From: Mytilus galloprovincialis
Lineage: Eukaryota; Mollusca; Bivalvia; Mytilida; Mytilidae
NCBI RefSeq assembly: GCF_965363235.1
Contig: NC_134847.1
Coordinates: forward strand, 46,441,305-46,505,304
Length of the DNA stretch: 64,000 bases
Direction of reading: 5' to 3'
Position 1 is the stretch's first letter; each line of letters opens with the position of its first letter. Positions 10,900 through 23,039 of the stretch are shown in pieces. The notes beneath the pieces are model-generated. The model was not told the DNA's origin, ran no database searches, and saw nothing but the letters and a program-made list of their open reading frames with translations. The position numbers and the translations under genes are program-made.

Positions 10900-13640
10900 G
10901 ACCATGGTGTTGCTACCTTGATAATTTAAAATACGTTTTCTTAAACAGAAATCCCTTTATCTAGTTATTATTGCAATAACGCATGATTTTGATCGCAGGT
11001 CTTTAGATTTCTATGTTGTGTTTTGTGCACTTGTCTCTTTTCATGTAATGGTCTTTCTGGTTGATGTTTAATGCAGATTTGTTTAATTTCTTATTTCGCC
11101 GTGTATGTAGTGTATTCAAAATTTGTACTGTTCTTAAGAATAGAAATGAGTATAGTGGTATCCCTAAGAATGGTTGAGTTTGGGTATGCTTTGAATATGT
11201 GATTTCTTTGTTCCCTTGTATGCTTTTCCTGGTACTGTGTGTACCCCAACTTGTGAGTGCTTTTTTCCTCCTTTTTTCATCAGATGTAAAGGTGCAAGTA
11301 CCGAGCCAGATTTACTTTAGGTAGCAATATATAGTAAGGAAAACAATTAATAAAATTTATTTACTATCGTAAATTTAACCATCCCATTTTCCGTTCTGTC
11401 TTGCAAATTAAGCTTACTGTTTGTGTCATATATGTGCATATGTATGTAATCAGTATCTTCCATAGATTTGATATCCAGTAGTTAAAATGGTAAAATATGA
11501 TTTCTTTTTTTTTCCATGGCAGCAATCTGCATTTATTTGCTCTAATATATTGGGAAAAGGGGGTGTAAATGACACATATTTCCGAAACATTTGGCCAGAT
11601 ATATAATTTCAATCCTTTCGGAGTTATTCCTCTTCTAAAACAGTTTACATATATCCATCAATCAAACAAATAAAAGTCATGTCTTTCATCACATGTTTTT
11701 GTAAAATTTTGGAAGTGTTGAAAAAAGGTGTTAACATTACATTTATTTCTGGAAATATGGTCAGTCTAGCTATGAAAATATAGACAGTCAAAAAGAAAAT
11801 AGCCCTTAAGACATGTAAAAATAATTTGTGTGTTCTTATAAACCAACTTAAAAGGCTAAATTATTTGGCAGTTGTCTAAAATATTTTTTTTTGCACAAAA
11901 GCTTTCATATTAAAACCATCCACAGGGGCCAAAATGCAAAATCACACTCCTTACTATTTATTGCCGCTATAGCCATGACATTCTGTCATTTAATTTGCCC
12001 AGCTTTTGCACCACAAATCAATCAGTTTTTCTATGAGATGTTTTATACCTGTTGTTTTTAGTACAAGTCTTTGCTCTGTGACAGATACCTGGTAGTGTCA
12101 ACCATTGATATCAGGTCTAGGCTTTCAAGGGATTTCTATAATTTTCTTTGTGACAGATGATCCTTAATAAGATTTTCAAAGTTTCAGACCTAATTCACAG
12201 TATTAGGTAAAAATACAATACTAGTATGGCAAACGTTTGTTTGTTCTTGTTCTACACTCTTTTACCCAAATTGACATGATTCAAATTGATGAAAATAATT
12301 ATCATTTTTCTCTTTTTACAGGTGGAGTTACTTTTTCTACTTTGCAGTTGCTCTCACTCAAAAGAATGTTATTGTTACAAATAGAATATAAGATTCCTAC
12401 TTCTAGAAACAGAATTTTATAACATTTCACAAAAGTAGAAACAAACATAACTGATTCAAAGATATTATTAATTTATTATTATTAAAACAACAACAATTTG
12501 CAAGATTTGGATTTAAAAAATTACAATAATTACTTTTTTTTCAATTTCATTCATACATGTATAAAATATTGCCTTTACATGACAACTACAGTAAATTCTT
12601 CATGATTGAAATCAAATATTAAGTCAAAGTAACTTACAAAGTTTTGTTATGATAAAAATACAAAATGTTAAAATGAAGGTGTGTTGTGTATATCTAATTC
12701 CCTAAAATATGAACTAGTTGTTTTGTACATATATAAAGTTTATATCATGAAGACCTAAGATATCTATATCAACAGTTAATATAGGGAAATTTAGATAGGG
12801 AAATTAGATTTGTTGAAATCAAGTATAGGCTAATTTTTACATGTTATTTTTTAGGCGACTACAGTCCTAAAAATACTAATACTAATATTAAATGAGGCAA
12901 AGAATATCCAGGAGATAGATGAATGTATTATTGTTTTATTTCAATATGAAATACCAGCTGTTGTTAAAGATACATGTATATTCAACCTGTATACTTGTCA
13001 ATTAAAATTTATAATACATAAATAAATACATATTTTTGAGTAAATATACAATTAAAAGAATTAGCTTAAACTATTTTTATTTTTAGTTTAACCAATAACC
13101 CCAATAACAAATTCTAAGATCTATAGATAATATATTCATTTAACCATATTTTATCCAACCTAGTCATTCATGCCTCGTGTCTAAAGTTATATTCATCTTA
13201 CTCAATAAATGGTCAATTCACTCACTTCTCACAACAGTATAAGTATTTAAATGTGTCAAATGAACTAAAAATGATATGTGCATTAAGTGTCAAAAGTTGT
13301 ATCAATTTATTAGATATAATAAGATGTGTTATGAGTACTAATGAGACAACTTTCCATCCAAGTCACAATTAATAAAATTAAATTGTATTTAACTTAGATA
13401 GTTTGTTTTGTATTGTTTTGATTGCCAACATTTCAGTTTAAGCAATAGTTTTGTTGTTCTGTTCTTGTTCATATTTTGGAAAACAGTTTTAAGTAAACAG
13501 TTCAAAAGTGGAACAAAACTTACAGAATGATAAATGGTTAAGTTTTCAGTATTTTTGTTGCCAATGGGTAATTACAAACAACCTTTTTATGTATTATAAA
13601 CTTTTCATACCAATTTTGTTCTACATCATAGTTTACAGCA
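10900..13640. other. intergenic sequence, AT-rich, no gene recognised
   Basis: No supported exon was found on either strand. Near the right end, 13320-13370 holds another inverse tail fragment of family 2 (AAGATGTGTTATGAGTACTA then AATGAGACAAC). The rest shows nothing I can name. Confidence 0.45.
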
Positions 13641-13641
13641 G

Positions 13642-13896
13642 AATGCATTGAGTGTGTAGGTAACGGTAATATCAATGGTTAGCTTGCTTGCTAGCTGAAC
13701 AGTGAAGTCATTATTAGGTGAGGTGAACTACCCTCCTTTAAGAGTAGACTAGTCCGACAGATAACCAATCTATCTGTCTCTAGGACTAGACTACTCCGAA
13801 AAAAGGGTAGTATACCTAACCTTATAATTACTTCACAGTTCAGCTAACAAGCACGCCAACCAAAGATTCTACCTTGACCTAAACAATCAATGCATT
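13642..13896. mobile_element. foldback MITE with about 100-bp inverted arms
   Basis: The two halves are imperfect reverse complements. The left AATGCATTG...TAGCTGAACAGTGAAGT...AGACTAGTCC...ACAGATA pairs with the right TATCTGT...GGACTAGACT...ACTTCACAGTTCAGCTA...CAATGCATT. The centre is about 13768. No reading frame is present, so it is non-autonomous. Target duplication not clear. Confidence 0.7.
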
Positions 13897-14011
13897 GTGC
13901 GGTAAGACCACATTTGTTATTATTTTTCATCATTAAATTATTGTGATGTCTAAAATTTAAACAGCTTTGTGTCACATCTGTTTTCAATTTTTATATGTTA
14001 CATATAAAAGA

Positions 14012-15105
14012 CAAGAGTGCACACGCTGAAATGTCTCGCCTTCTATACTAATCATTGATATTATGTTGATAGTCCTAAGTATAAAGCTTAGTTTTATTAC
14101 AACTGTCTCATAAACTTAACATTAACCAAGATAACTAAACAAAGACCAATGAACCTTGAAAATGAGGTCAAGGTCAGATGAACCATGCCAGGCAGACATG
14201 TACAGCTAACAATGCTTCTATACAACATATATAGTTGACCCATTACTTATAGTTTAAGAAAAATAGACCAAAACACAAAAACTTAACACTGTGCAATGAA
14301 CCGTGAAAATGAGGTCACCGTCAAATAAAACCTGCGCGACTGACATAAAGATCATAAAATATTTCCATACACCAAATATAGTTGACCTATGGCATACAGT
14401 ATTAGATAAAAAGACCAAAACTCAAAAACTTAACTTTGACCACTGAACCATGAAAATGAGGTCAAGGTCAGATGACATCTGCCCGCTAGACATGAACACC
14501 TTACCATCATTCCATACAACAAATATAGTAGACCTATTGCATATAGTATGAGAAAAACAGACCAAAACACAAAAATTTAACTATAACCACTGAACCATGA
14601 AAATGAGGTCAAGGTCAGATGACACCTGCCAGTTGGACATGTACACCTTACAGTCCTTCCATACACCGAATATACTAGCCCTATTGCTTATAGTATCTGA
14701 GATATGGACTTGACCACCAAAACTTAACCTTGATCACTGATCCATGAAATGAGGTCGAGGTCAAGTGAAAACTGTCTGACAGACATGAGGACCTTGCAAG
14801 GTACGCACATACCAAATATAGTTATCCTATTACTTATAATAAGAGAGAATTCAACATTACAAAAAATTTGAACTTTTTTTTCAAGTGGTCACTGAACCAT
14901 GAAAATGAGGTCAAGGACATTGGACATGTGACTGACGGAAACTTCATAACATGAAGCATCTATATACAAAGTATGAAGCATCCAGGTCTTCCACCTTCTG
15001 AAATATAAAGCTTTTAAGAAGTGAACTAACACCGCCGCCGCCGCCGCCGGATCACTATCCCTATGTCGAGCTTTCTGCAACAAAAGTTGCAGGCTCGACA
15101 AAAAT
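14012..15105 (+). repeat. tandem repeat, 147-bp period, six units
   Basis: The word TGAACCATGAAAATGAGGTC and its variants start units near 14144, 14291, 14438, 14585, 14732 and 14887. The spacing is 147 bp four times, then 155. Each unit also has GGTCAGATGACACCTGCC-type and ACCAAATATAGTTGACCTAT-type words. The right border carries a CCG triplet run (about 15032-15048) and a small palindrome around TCGAGC...GCTCGA at 15066-15098. Confidence 0.8.
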
Positions 15106-16527
15106 CACACTTGATTAAATAAATTTATGAAACATTTTGCATACAATAAACTATATTGTACATAAATTGTAGAACTTTTAGTTCTTCAGATAGATAATGT
15201 AAAAACAGCGTGGGAGAATTTACATAGTAAAAATAATCATCCCAGTAACAAGCAGTAGAGGATTTCATTATTAATCATATATGACAACTGTATTTAAAAC
15301 TACCACAAGTGTTTAACAGCATTTAAGGGCATACGATACAGTTTTGAACCTGTATTTACAAGTTGATGAAAATTTGCATATAGGCTATTTTTTACCTGAT
15401 TAAATCAAATATGTCATAAAAAATATACCTTCATGTGCTACTTTTTGAGTAAAATGAGGTCGAAATTTTGTATATTTGCTCAAAATTCAGATTTGTGTCC
15501 GTATTTTCTTTTTCAAAAGAACGACGTAACTTTTTTGCTTTAAAAGATAAACACAAATTGTTTTTTGTTAAATAATCGGTAATTTCTGTATTTTATAAGT
15601 ATCATTGAAAATTATGTAATTTTTATTCCGAAATAACTCTATATTTATCAAATGTTCATGAATAGAGGAAAAAACATCATTTTTTGCTGCATGTTTATCA
15701 AAATTAAAAAAATTGCGCTATTTACAGTTTTATAAAATTTGGGTCACATAATCTCCTTGCAAAATGAAACAAATTGCTGTTTTAAAAAATAGGGGTCCAT
15801 GCACTCGTTTTCAAATTAAATCAGTTTGAATGATAAAAATCAGTCGAATAATGCATCTTTTCCCCATATGTCATAGTTTGACGTCGCGAAAATAACATTT
15901 TACGTTAGCAACATCATTACCTTTCCTGTAACTGTATCGTATGTCCTTAAGCGTCTTTCAAAATACTTGTAAATATTAGACTAAACAAAAACCTTACATT
16001 AATTCTACACAATATGATCAATGTCATACAATTGAATTCAAATACAACTAAATCAAATGCCAAAGTTCTAAACTGAAGCACACTTGCATTGCATCATTTA
16101 TTGTTTACTGAGCCCTCATTGACATTCTCAAATTATACCTTAAACTACATAATTCTAATTATATAATAATAAAAAATGTTATTCAAACTCCGTAATAATA
16201 AAAGACCATGATTATTTTTTTCTTTCAAAACTGCATCGTAATCCATTTAAAACATCAATGGAAACCATGGAAATGGCACTTTGAAAACTAGAATAATAAC
16301 CCATAGAAGCAATTTTTGACCTGTAGAACTTATTCTTATTCTTGTTGTGGCCTCTTTCATCTCTTGCACGAAGCCAAATTACAAAAAAAAAAAAAAAACA
16401 ATTTGATTAGGTTATTCAGCATCATGAAACGATATTGTGACTTTATCATTGGCTATTCATTGGGTCATTCATGACTTATAATTGTCAAATAGATGTACAT
16501 TTCTTCAATGGCAACAGAGATATGTTA
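15106..16527. other. sequence downstream of PCNP, no gene recognised
   Basis: AT-rich sequence without a supported exon. It lies beyond the probable 3' end of the PCNP transcript. Confidence 0.4.
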
Positions 16528-16533
16528 TTTATT
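16528..16533 (-). terminator. candidate poly(A) signal of the PCNP gene
   Basis: AATAAA on the minus strand, about 660 bp past the PCNP stop codon. It was the first canonical hexamer I found downstream. A variant signal closer to the stop could be used instead. Confidence 0.35.
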
Positions 16534-17189
16534 TAAAAAATAAACAAAACACACACGATATTCACATAAAAATCCTTTTTTGTCAAATTTGTTTACATTC
16601 TGAAGTTTTTGTAAAATGTTTGAAATGTTTATGTCAGAACAGGACATATGACGTCATCCTATTATGTGCAAAAGATTGTACCAACAGGTCAAAGACTTTC
16701 AATTTGACACAAAGAGAACATTTACCATTAGAGAAAAAGGTTTAACAACTCATTAGAATTGGATATTGCTTGCAATCAACTCGTCTCTTGTAATGTAATT
16801 AAAATAGTAAAATAAACTCACTTGTTATGAAAACTATAATTATTTAAGACTAACCCATAGTAATGATAGTTGCAAATTCATCTTTTCTTTCCAGGATCTC
16901 ATGCATTTTATGATGAAAAATCCCTTAGAAGAATGGGCCATTTTCATTGTATTGCCTATTGGATGCATGTTTGAAAAGTCAGAAAAGATGTTTAGTCTGT
17001 GAATACATTTTACAATGACCCAAAAGAAACGTATCTCTCCGCACTACTCAAAAAGTTTCAAGTATCAAAAACTTAATCCCAACGATGTTCTACTTAATCT
17101 TTAAAAAAAGTATCACTTACACATGTATTGAAAAACTTTAGCAAGCGAAAACACAAATGCATAAGATTTGTTCATGTAAAAGAGATAAA

Positions 17190-20100
17190 TCATGTTTCTC
17201 CTAAGTCTTCTAATTGTTTTTGAATATCTCTTTCTATGGCTTTGTTCCTGTCTACAAATCCTAATCTTCCCTTACCAAATGAATTAGGTCCAGCAGCTGT
17301 TGGTGTTTCTCTGTAAAAACAAAACAAAAGATAATAAATAAAATGAAACAAAGAAAAATGCATGATTTGCAAAATGGTCTAGAAAATACTTAAATGAAGG
17401 TGTTTCTCTGGAAAACAAAACAAAAGATTACAAAGAAAATGAAACAAAGAAAAATGCATGATTTGTCAAATGGTCTAGAAAGTACCGGTACTTAAATGAA
17501 AAGTCCTCAACAATCAAGTTGTTCTAAATCCATAGTGAAAATGGTTATAGCAGCAATTGTGGAAATCGAACTTAGATCTGTTTTTGATGGAAGGTAGAAA
17601 TGTATGCAATTTATGGTTGATGGTTATGATGAAAAACAAAATCATTATATGATTCACTTAGAAAGGTTTTAGATGCTTCATTCAGGGGGATGATACCGGA
17701 TTTGATGTTAGAGGAGGCACATAAAAGGGTTGTAATGGGTGTACCTTCATGGCGAATAATGGTTAAAATTCTTGCCAAATGACATAAAAATTAATTTTTG
17801 GTGCTTGACAATAAAATGTACACATTCTTTTAGATGATAAAAATATACATTAGTTTTGACGAATCACATTAAATTTGTTCACCATATAATGTTATTGAGA
17901 CCTCTGACGAATCCAGATAAGGATACTTTGATGAATCATTGTAAAATTTCAACCAATTTGACTATAAAGGTAGCCTAATATGACCGTTTGTCGCCTGATA
18001 GTTAAGGGCATTGCTACCCTCACACAATAAAGAATGTGTTAAGTGTTGCAACGCAAAACAATATTTAGTATATATTGTATGTTTACTTAAGGGTATCTTT
18101 CCTCTGTTAATTTTTACAAAATAGCAACAAACCTGCCAATATTTTTCATTCTCATTTTGGCTTCAAATGGCATTTCTTCTTCCTCATCACTCTACAAATA
18201 ATAAAAAAAGTATAATATTTTGTAAAATCTACATCATCAACTCAACAAAATGTAATGTCCCCATGTGGACATGATTATATTAACAACATATTCCATAAGA
18301 TACTCACTCAATGTGACTGGGTCATCATTTCTTATATTCAAATATAATATTCTATCTCTGTATATATCTTATTCTAAGTCACAATATTTTAAAAATGGTT
18401 TTTTTATTAATTAAATCCTAATATTCTACCTTAATTAACAAACCAACAATTTTTTTTTTAAGTTTTACTATCCATTCAAAACTTATTTCATTCATTCTGT
18501 AAATATTTCCATTGCATGCTTTTATAATATTTGAATATGTCCATGCATAATCTCAAACATAAGATAATAACAGATCTCCTTGTTTTTTGTCACAGCTTTT
18601 TTAAGTTTGCCTTTGGCATGAATGCTTTTGTGTAAATGATTGTAGTGTCTTTTTGTATTTAGTTTAAACATATTTATTTATAGTGGATTAGGAAACAAGT
18701 TATTACAACTTACATTAATCCTTTTCCACTTTGCGGGTGTGAGTGCTGCCTTGTAGAGGCATTAGCCTGCTCTTTTTCAAATTCTACAAGGGTGTCTCTT
18801 ACGTGCAAGAGATATTGCTCTCTCTTAAGTTGAGAGTCTTAACACAGGTCAGCCATTTATCATCCCCTTCTGACAAACTATCATTGTTTCTCAAGACCAT
18901 ACTCGCAAATGGTGTTAAGGGAGAGTCGAAAATAAAAGTTTTTTGTATTTGTTTTCTCATGTCTTTTATTTTTTTATTTTAACATTTCATATGTAAACAA
19001 TCGTCTGTTTTGTGTTTTATTGTTATTTTGTCATTTTTCTGAAATTACTTTAATCATACCTCATCCTGATTAAAAGCTTTGGCAATAGCAGCTGTCTGCG
19101 GTTTAACTGGAATAGGCTCAGTCTTTTTCTGAAGAAAATATTGTTTTGTCCATTAATATTATAATAGCAGCAAAGTATCATCATAATTAATGTTGCAAAA
19201 TTTATTTATGAATAATTTTTAAAAAATCAATTTTGGCAGACTTTACAGTTATATTTTAAAGAAAGACAGTACATTTGTATGTAAATATATATAATTTGGT
19301 TCAAGGTCATTGTTGTTTTTATAAAATTGTTCAACATCTTACAGTGGTATACTACTGTTGCCTTTATTTATTCACCCCTCATTTTATTGATTTTGTATTT
19401 ACATTGTATCATAGATCCAATTTATTTGTTCAGTGTATGTTCACTTGTGTTAATATGTTTTTTGATTATGTCAAGTCATTTCAATATATATTTTATAGCG
19501 CGTCTTTCTATGTTGTGATGTTACACTATTATTTCAGATAAGGATGAAGGTTGGTACCTATTAAAACATTTAAACCTGCTGCATTTGTTTGCACCTGTCC
19601 TATATATGTCTCTGTATATAGATTATAATGTTGGTTTTCCTGTTTGTATGGTTTTACACTAGTCATTTTTGGGGCCTTTTATAACTTACTGTTTGGTCCA
19701 AAGAGTCAAGGCTCCGTGCTGAAGACAGTACTTTGACCTATAACGGTTTACTTTCATAAATTTTGACTTGGATGAAGAGTTGTCACTTGGCACTCATACC
19801 ACATCTTCTATCTATATATTCCTTATAACTTCTTTTTATTGATAAACTTTTTCACCCTACTATTTTACTTTTTTTTTATGTAAATTGAATTTAAACAGTG
19901 TTAAAGATGATATGTTTTTGTGTTGCCTTTTTGCTGTCTCATCAATGTTGACCCTTTTTCCTTTAGACAATTATGTCAAATACCTGAGTTGAAAGTGATA
20001 TTTTGACAGGTGTCGCCTTTATCAGTTGTGTTGTGTCTTTGCTGTTGGCTGACAAATCTGTCTTTTTCTTTATGCCAAAACTCATGGTTATTTTCTTTTT

Positions 20101-22312
20101 TTCAACTGGTGCCCCAAAACTCATGGTAATTTTCTTCTTTTCCACTGGCTCGCCATCACCTTTCTCTTCAAACTTCCTCTTCTCTGCGTTCTGTGGAGAA
20201 CTTTTGACATCGACAGCCCCTGATTAATGGTAAACTGGGAAATTTGAAACACTAGCTTTTTTTTTAAAGATGAAGATTCTGTGAATGGGAGAAATATAAA
20301 ACTATGTGAGCAGCTTATTGTTTTCAGAGGCTCTTTTAGTGGGCTTATTAAATGTACAAAATGTACTTTAAATGAAAAAAAAAAACATCTATTATTGTGG
20401 ATTCATTACTATTCGTTCTGTAACAATTTTCAAGAATTTCTTGGGTACAGGTTAACCATGAATTTAAATGTTCAACAGATAACACATTTTCAATATGTTT
20501 GTATGCAGACTTTGGCAAATTCATGAAATGAAATATATACGAATTTGCAAGTTTTTCTCAATCCTCGTAAATTGGTACCCAAGAAAAATTAATAAATCCA
20601 CAATATACAAACCTCATGATCTAATTTTTTTCAATTTTCTTCTGAATCAGATCAATACTATTATATATGTGTATGTTTTATTCCTGGATTTAATTACAAT
20701 TACACTTGTTCATGTATGTACGTGTAGTACACGCAAGTACTTATGCTGCACAGTTACAAGTAAAATTACCTGCACATATATGTACCTCTGTTGAGTTTTT
20801 CGTATTTATAGATATTTTTTTAAATCGAAAAAAAGTATATGCATATTCTTCAGTCAACTTTATATTATTCTATAGTTTTCAATTCACCTTATCGCTAATC
20901 CCGGCTGACCCGGCCACTTGAACTTTTGACGCATACAACAATCACCTTTCCATTGTGGCGTCTGATTATTTGTTTTATGACGTCAAAATTTTACGGGAAC
21001 CTGTGTGATATCCAGTAATGACGGACAAATAGCGATAAGGTGTATACAGTCACTATATTATTTAAGTGCATGTCCCAAGTCAGGAGCCTGTAGTTTAGTG
21101 GTTGCCTTTGGTTAAGGTCCATCATATTTGTTTTTTGTCATTTATATTGTTATGAATTGTTAAAAATTAATTTTCTTGTTTAAAATATTTCACAAAATAT
21201 CCTTTGTCTTCCTTTCTACATGTAGCTGTCAGACTAGACATTAAAGTTTTTTTTTTGTGTTTGTATTTTGTTATCAGCTTGTTAGTGTCGTTGTTGTAAT
21301 ATTTGGTTTCAAGATACTTGAAAAGTATATATAGGTGTATGGATTTCCATGAAGTTGTATCACAAGCGGAAAAACTGTGGTGGCTTGTAAATTTGTAAAA
21401 TAACCTGCCTGAATAAGGACTTTAAAAGAGCTACGGTTCCGCAGCTAGCCTCATTCAATGGCATGGCAAGCAAGGCTTAATTATTATTTGAACTGATGAA
21501 CAGATAAAAAAATAGCATCATCAGTCATCATCATGATTAAGGTTCATCATAACAAACGGACAAATATGGCTTTATTTTCATGCCAAAAACTACTCTGAGT
21601 ACAGACTTACCTGTGAAGTTGGACAAGTTTTAATGCCTGGCATCCACTAGATATAATAAAGTTAAATGCATTTTATGTTTCAGAAAGATAAAATCTCTTT
21701 TGGATTTTGATGGGCATTTTTTTCCTTCATGCAAAAGGTGTGAAAATTAACTAAGTTGTGGTACAACTATGAGATGTTCCCTCAGGTAAAAAACTGGTTT
21801 GTATTGTTTTGATTGTCCTTAATTGACATGGACAAGAGTTATCTTCACAACTACAGGTGAGTTAAAGTGTTTATCTGAGTCAGTGAGTGGACAGTATCAA
21901 AGTAATTCAGGTGTTTGTTTATTTTTACAGCTTCTGCAGAAAGGAAAAAAAAATGCCCATCAAAAACCAAGAAAGATTCTTAATCACAAAATGCATTTAA
22001 CTTTTATATATCTAGTGGATGCTAGGCATTAAAATTTTCCAAACAGCACAGGTAAGTCTGTACATAGAGTAGTTTTAGAGGTGAAAATACGGCCTATTTG
22101 TCCATTTGTTATGATGTCTTTGATGAACCTTAATTTATTAGGACTAGTCAATGTGACGTCCGCACGTCTACAGTGCAACCAGTGTGGCTAATGAATGTTG
22201 ATTCACCGGGAAAATGCATAACTCAAAGTTAAATTTTAAGTCAATGTGAAAATAAGGATGCAGTATTTCTAAATCTCCTAAATTATTTTCTACCTGACGC
22301 ATTTTCGGCCAT
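17190..22312 (-). CDS. PCNP: PCNP homologue (PEST-containing nuclear protein), five coding exons, 167 aa
   Basis: Exons read on the minus strand: 22312-22294, 20219-19984, 19128-19060, 18191-18133 and 17310-17190. Every border is GT-AG and the reading phase is kept throughout. Exon 1 gives only MAENAS plus one base. Exon 2 is Lys-rich (AEKRKFEE) and carries the decapeptide EKKKITMSFG twice. Exons 3-5 hold the conserved core: AFNQDE, an acidic run, EAKMRMKNIGR and AGPNSFGKG. These match vertebrate PCNP (178 aa) in order and spacing. PCNP is a small nuclear protein with PEST features, reported as a ubiquitination target linked to cell-cycle control; no enzymatic domain is known. Exon 1 was chosen because it is the nearest upstream Met-coding segment with a matching phase-1 donor. 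Intron 1 carries two inverted-repeat elements. A duplication just upstream of exon 5 creates a second acceptor. Confidence 0.9.
17302..17500 (-). repeat. 97-bp tandem duplication across the PCNP exon 5 acceptor
   Basis: 17302-17398 and 17399-17500 are close copies (GGTGTTTCTCTG... through ATGGTCTAGAAA...). The duplicated block includes the intron 4 acceptor and the first nine bases of exon 5. The upstream copy keeps a usable-looking acceptor (TTTTCCAG) at 17408. Confidence 0.8.
18720..18920 (+). repeat. possible dispersed repeat in PCNP intron 3
   Basis: This stretch (GAGTGCTGCCTTGTAGAGGC, then CTCTACAAGGG-like words and a short GAGAGTC run) is less AT-rich than the intron around it and resembles a repeat I associate with mussels. 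No second copy is in the window, so the call rests on recollection. Confidence 0.25.
19660..19812 (+). repeat. family-2-like repeat fragment in PCNP intron 2
   Basis: Starts with GGGGCCTTTTATAACTTACT and ends GCACTCATACCACATCTTCT, matching the tail order of family 2 (GGGCCTTTTA ... ATCATACCACATCTT). The middle is different, so this is a related subfamily or a recombined copy. Confidence 0.5.
20885..21042. mobile_element. 158-bp MITE with CACCTTATCGCTA ends
   Basis: The left end CACCTTATCGCTA and right end TAGCGATAAGGTG are perfect inverses of 13 bp. The interior is GC-richer than the flanks and has no frame. It lies in PCNP intron 1. No clear target duplication was seen. Confidence 0.6.
21078..21130 (+). 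repeat. family 2 head fragment
   Basis: AAGTCAGGAGCCTGTAGTTT followed by AGTGGTTGCC is the head of family 2, as at 27560 and 58900. The tail is missing. Confidence 0.5.
21431..21450 (+). repeat. 20-bp word shared exactly with 33643-33662
   Basis: CTACGGTTCCGCAGCTAGCC is identical at both sites. At the second site a partly inverted copy (TAGCTGCAGAACCATA) lies about 110 bp upstream, suggesting a small foldback element. Here only the one arm is evident. Confidence 0.45.
21537..22134. mobile_element. foldback element, about 600 bp, long inverted arms (copy 1)
   Basis: Both ends read TTAAGGTTCATCA inward. The arms continue with ACAAATGGACAAATA-, GTACAGACTTACCTGTG-, GCATCCACTAGATATA- and TTTGATGGGCATTTTT-type words, so each arm is near 190 bp. 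A related copy in the opposite orientation is at 40259-40978. The unique middle contains CAGGTGAGTTAAAG and TATTTTTACAGCTTCTGCAG, which resemble splice sites, but there is no protein frame. It sits in PCNP intron 1. Confidence 0.75.
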
Positions 22313-23037
22313 CACAAATAAAACAAGGGCGATAATCGTCAAGCTTTTGGACACATTTGTTTCAGATATCATTTGGGTCTGGTCGGAGGAGTTACACCAA
22401 AGACCAAAACGCAGACCTGAAAGGCCCGAATATAACTGAAAATATAAAACTTGAATTTTTTTTAAGTGGATTTTACTAAAGTTAAAGTAAAATATCTAAG
22501 CAGTTTTGACTAAACAAGAAATAAATGGACCTGAATGGACATAATAGTTCATGGTCTGACTTATTCAATTCTTTTTTGGGGGCTTTCATTGGCTTCATTG
22601 ATCTGAAGACTACTACTGTTTTTGCAGCGTGGACTACATGGCCTGAGTGACTATTCACTGAGACTTATAGTAGTCTCAGATATTTACAAGAATACAAAAA
22701 TATTTGAAACTGAATTTGGAGTGCATAATTTTATTTTAGTTTTAATCTGTATTTTAAAAAAATATGTACTTAGACTAATGATCCTGAATCCTGATACTAT
22801 TAAAGGTCAATTTAGTTTGACACAACTGGTCTCTATGTGTTTTCTTGTTTCTACTTGGTTCTGTAGCTCTCGACAGTTTCACATTGTATATTTAGGTTAC
22901 ATTTTTCAGGCGCAGGATCGGAATTCTTCAGGGCTTAATGTTTCTTAGAATTGCCCTGAACTCTTTAAATATTCTCCTAATATATTTGCTGTTATCTGGT
23001 ATCTCTTTTTTTGTTGGTGCAAGTAGTGTCTGGAGAT
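22313..23037. other. PCNP 5' flank
   Basis: The 5' leader and promoter of PCNP should lie at the left end of this interval. No TATA box is evident close to the start codon, so the exact start of transcription cannot be placed. No gene was recognised in the rest. Confidence 0.4.
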
Positions 23038-23039
23038 CT

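Noticed and set aside
20885-20930. Alternative PCNP first exon on the minus strand with ATG near 20920 and a donor-like AAGGTGAAT
   Set aside because: The phase does not fit exon 2, and the segment is the end of a MITE. The exon at 22312-22294 fits phase and family.
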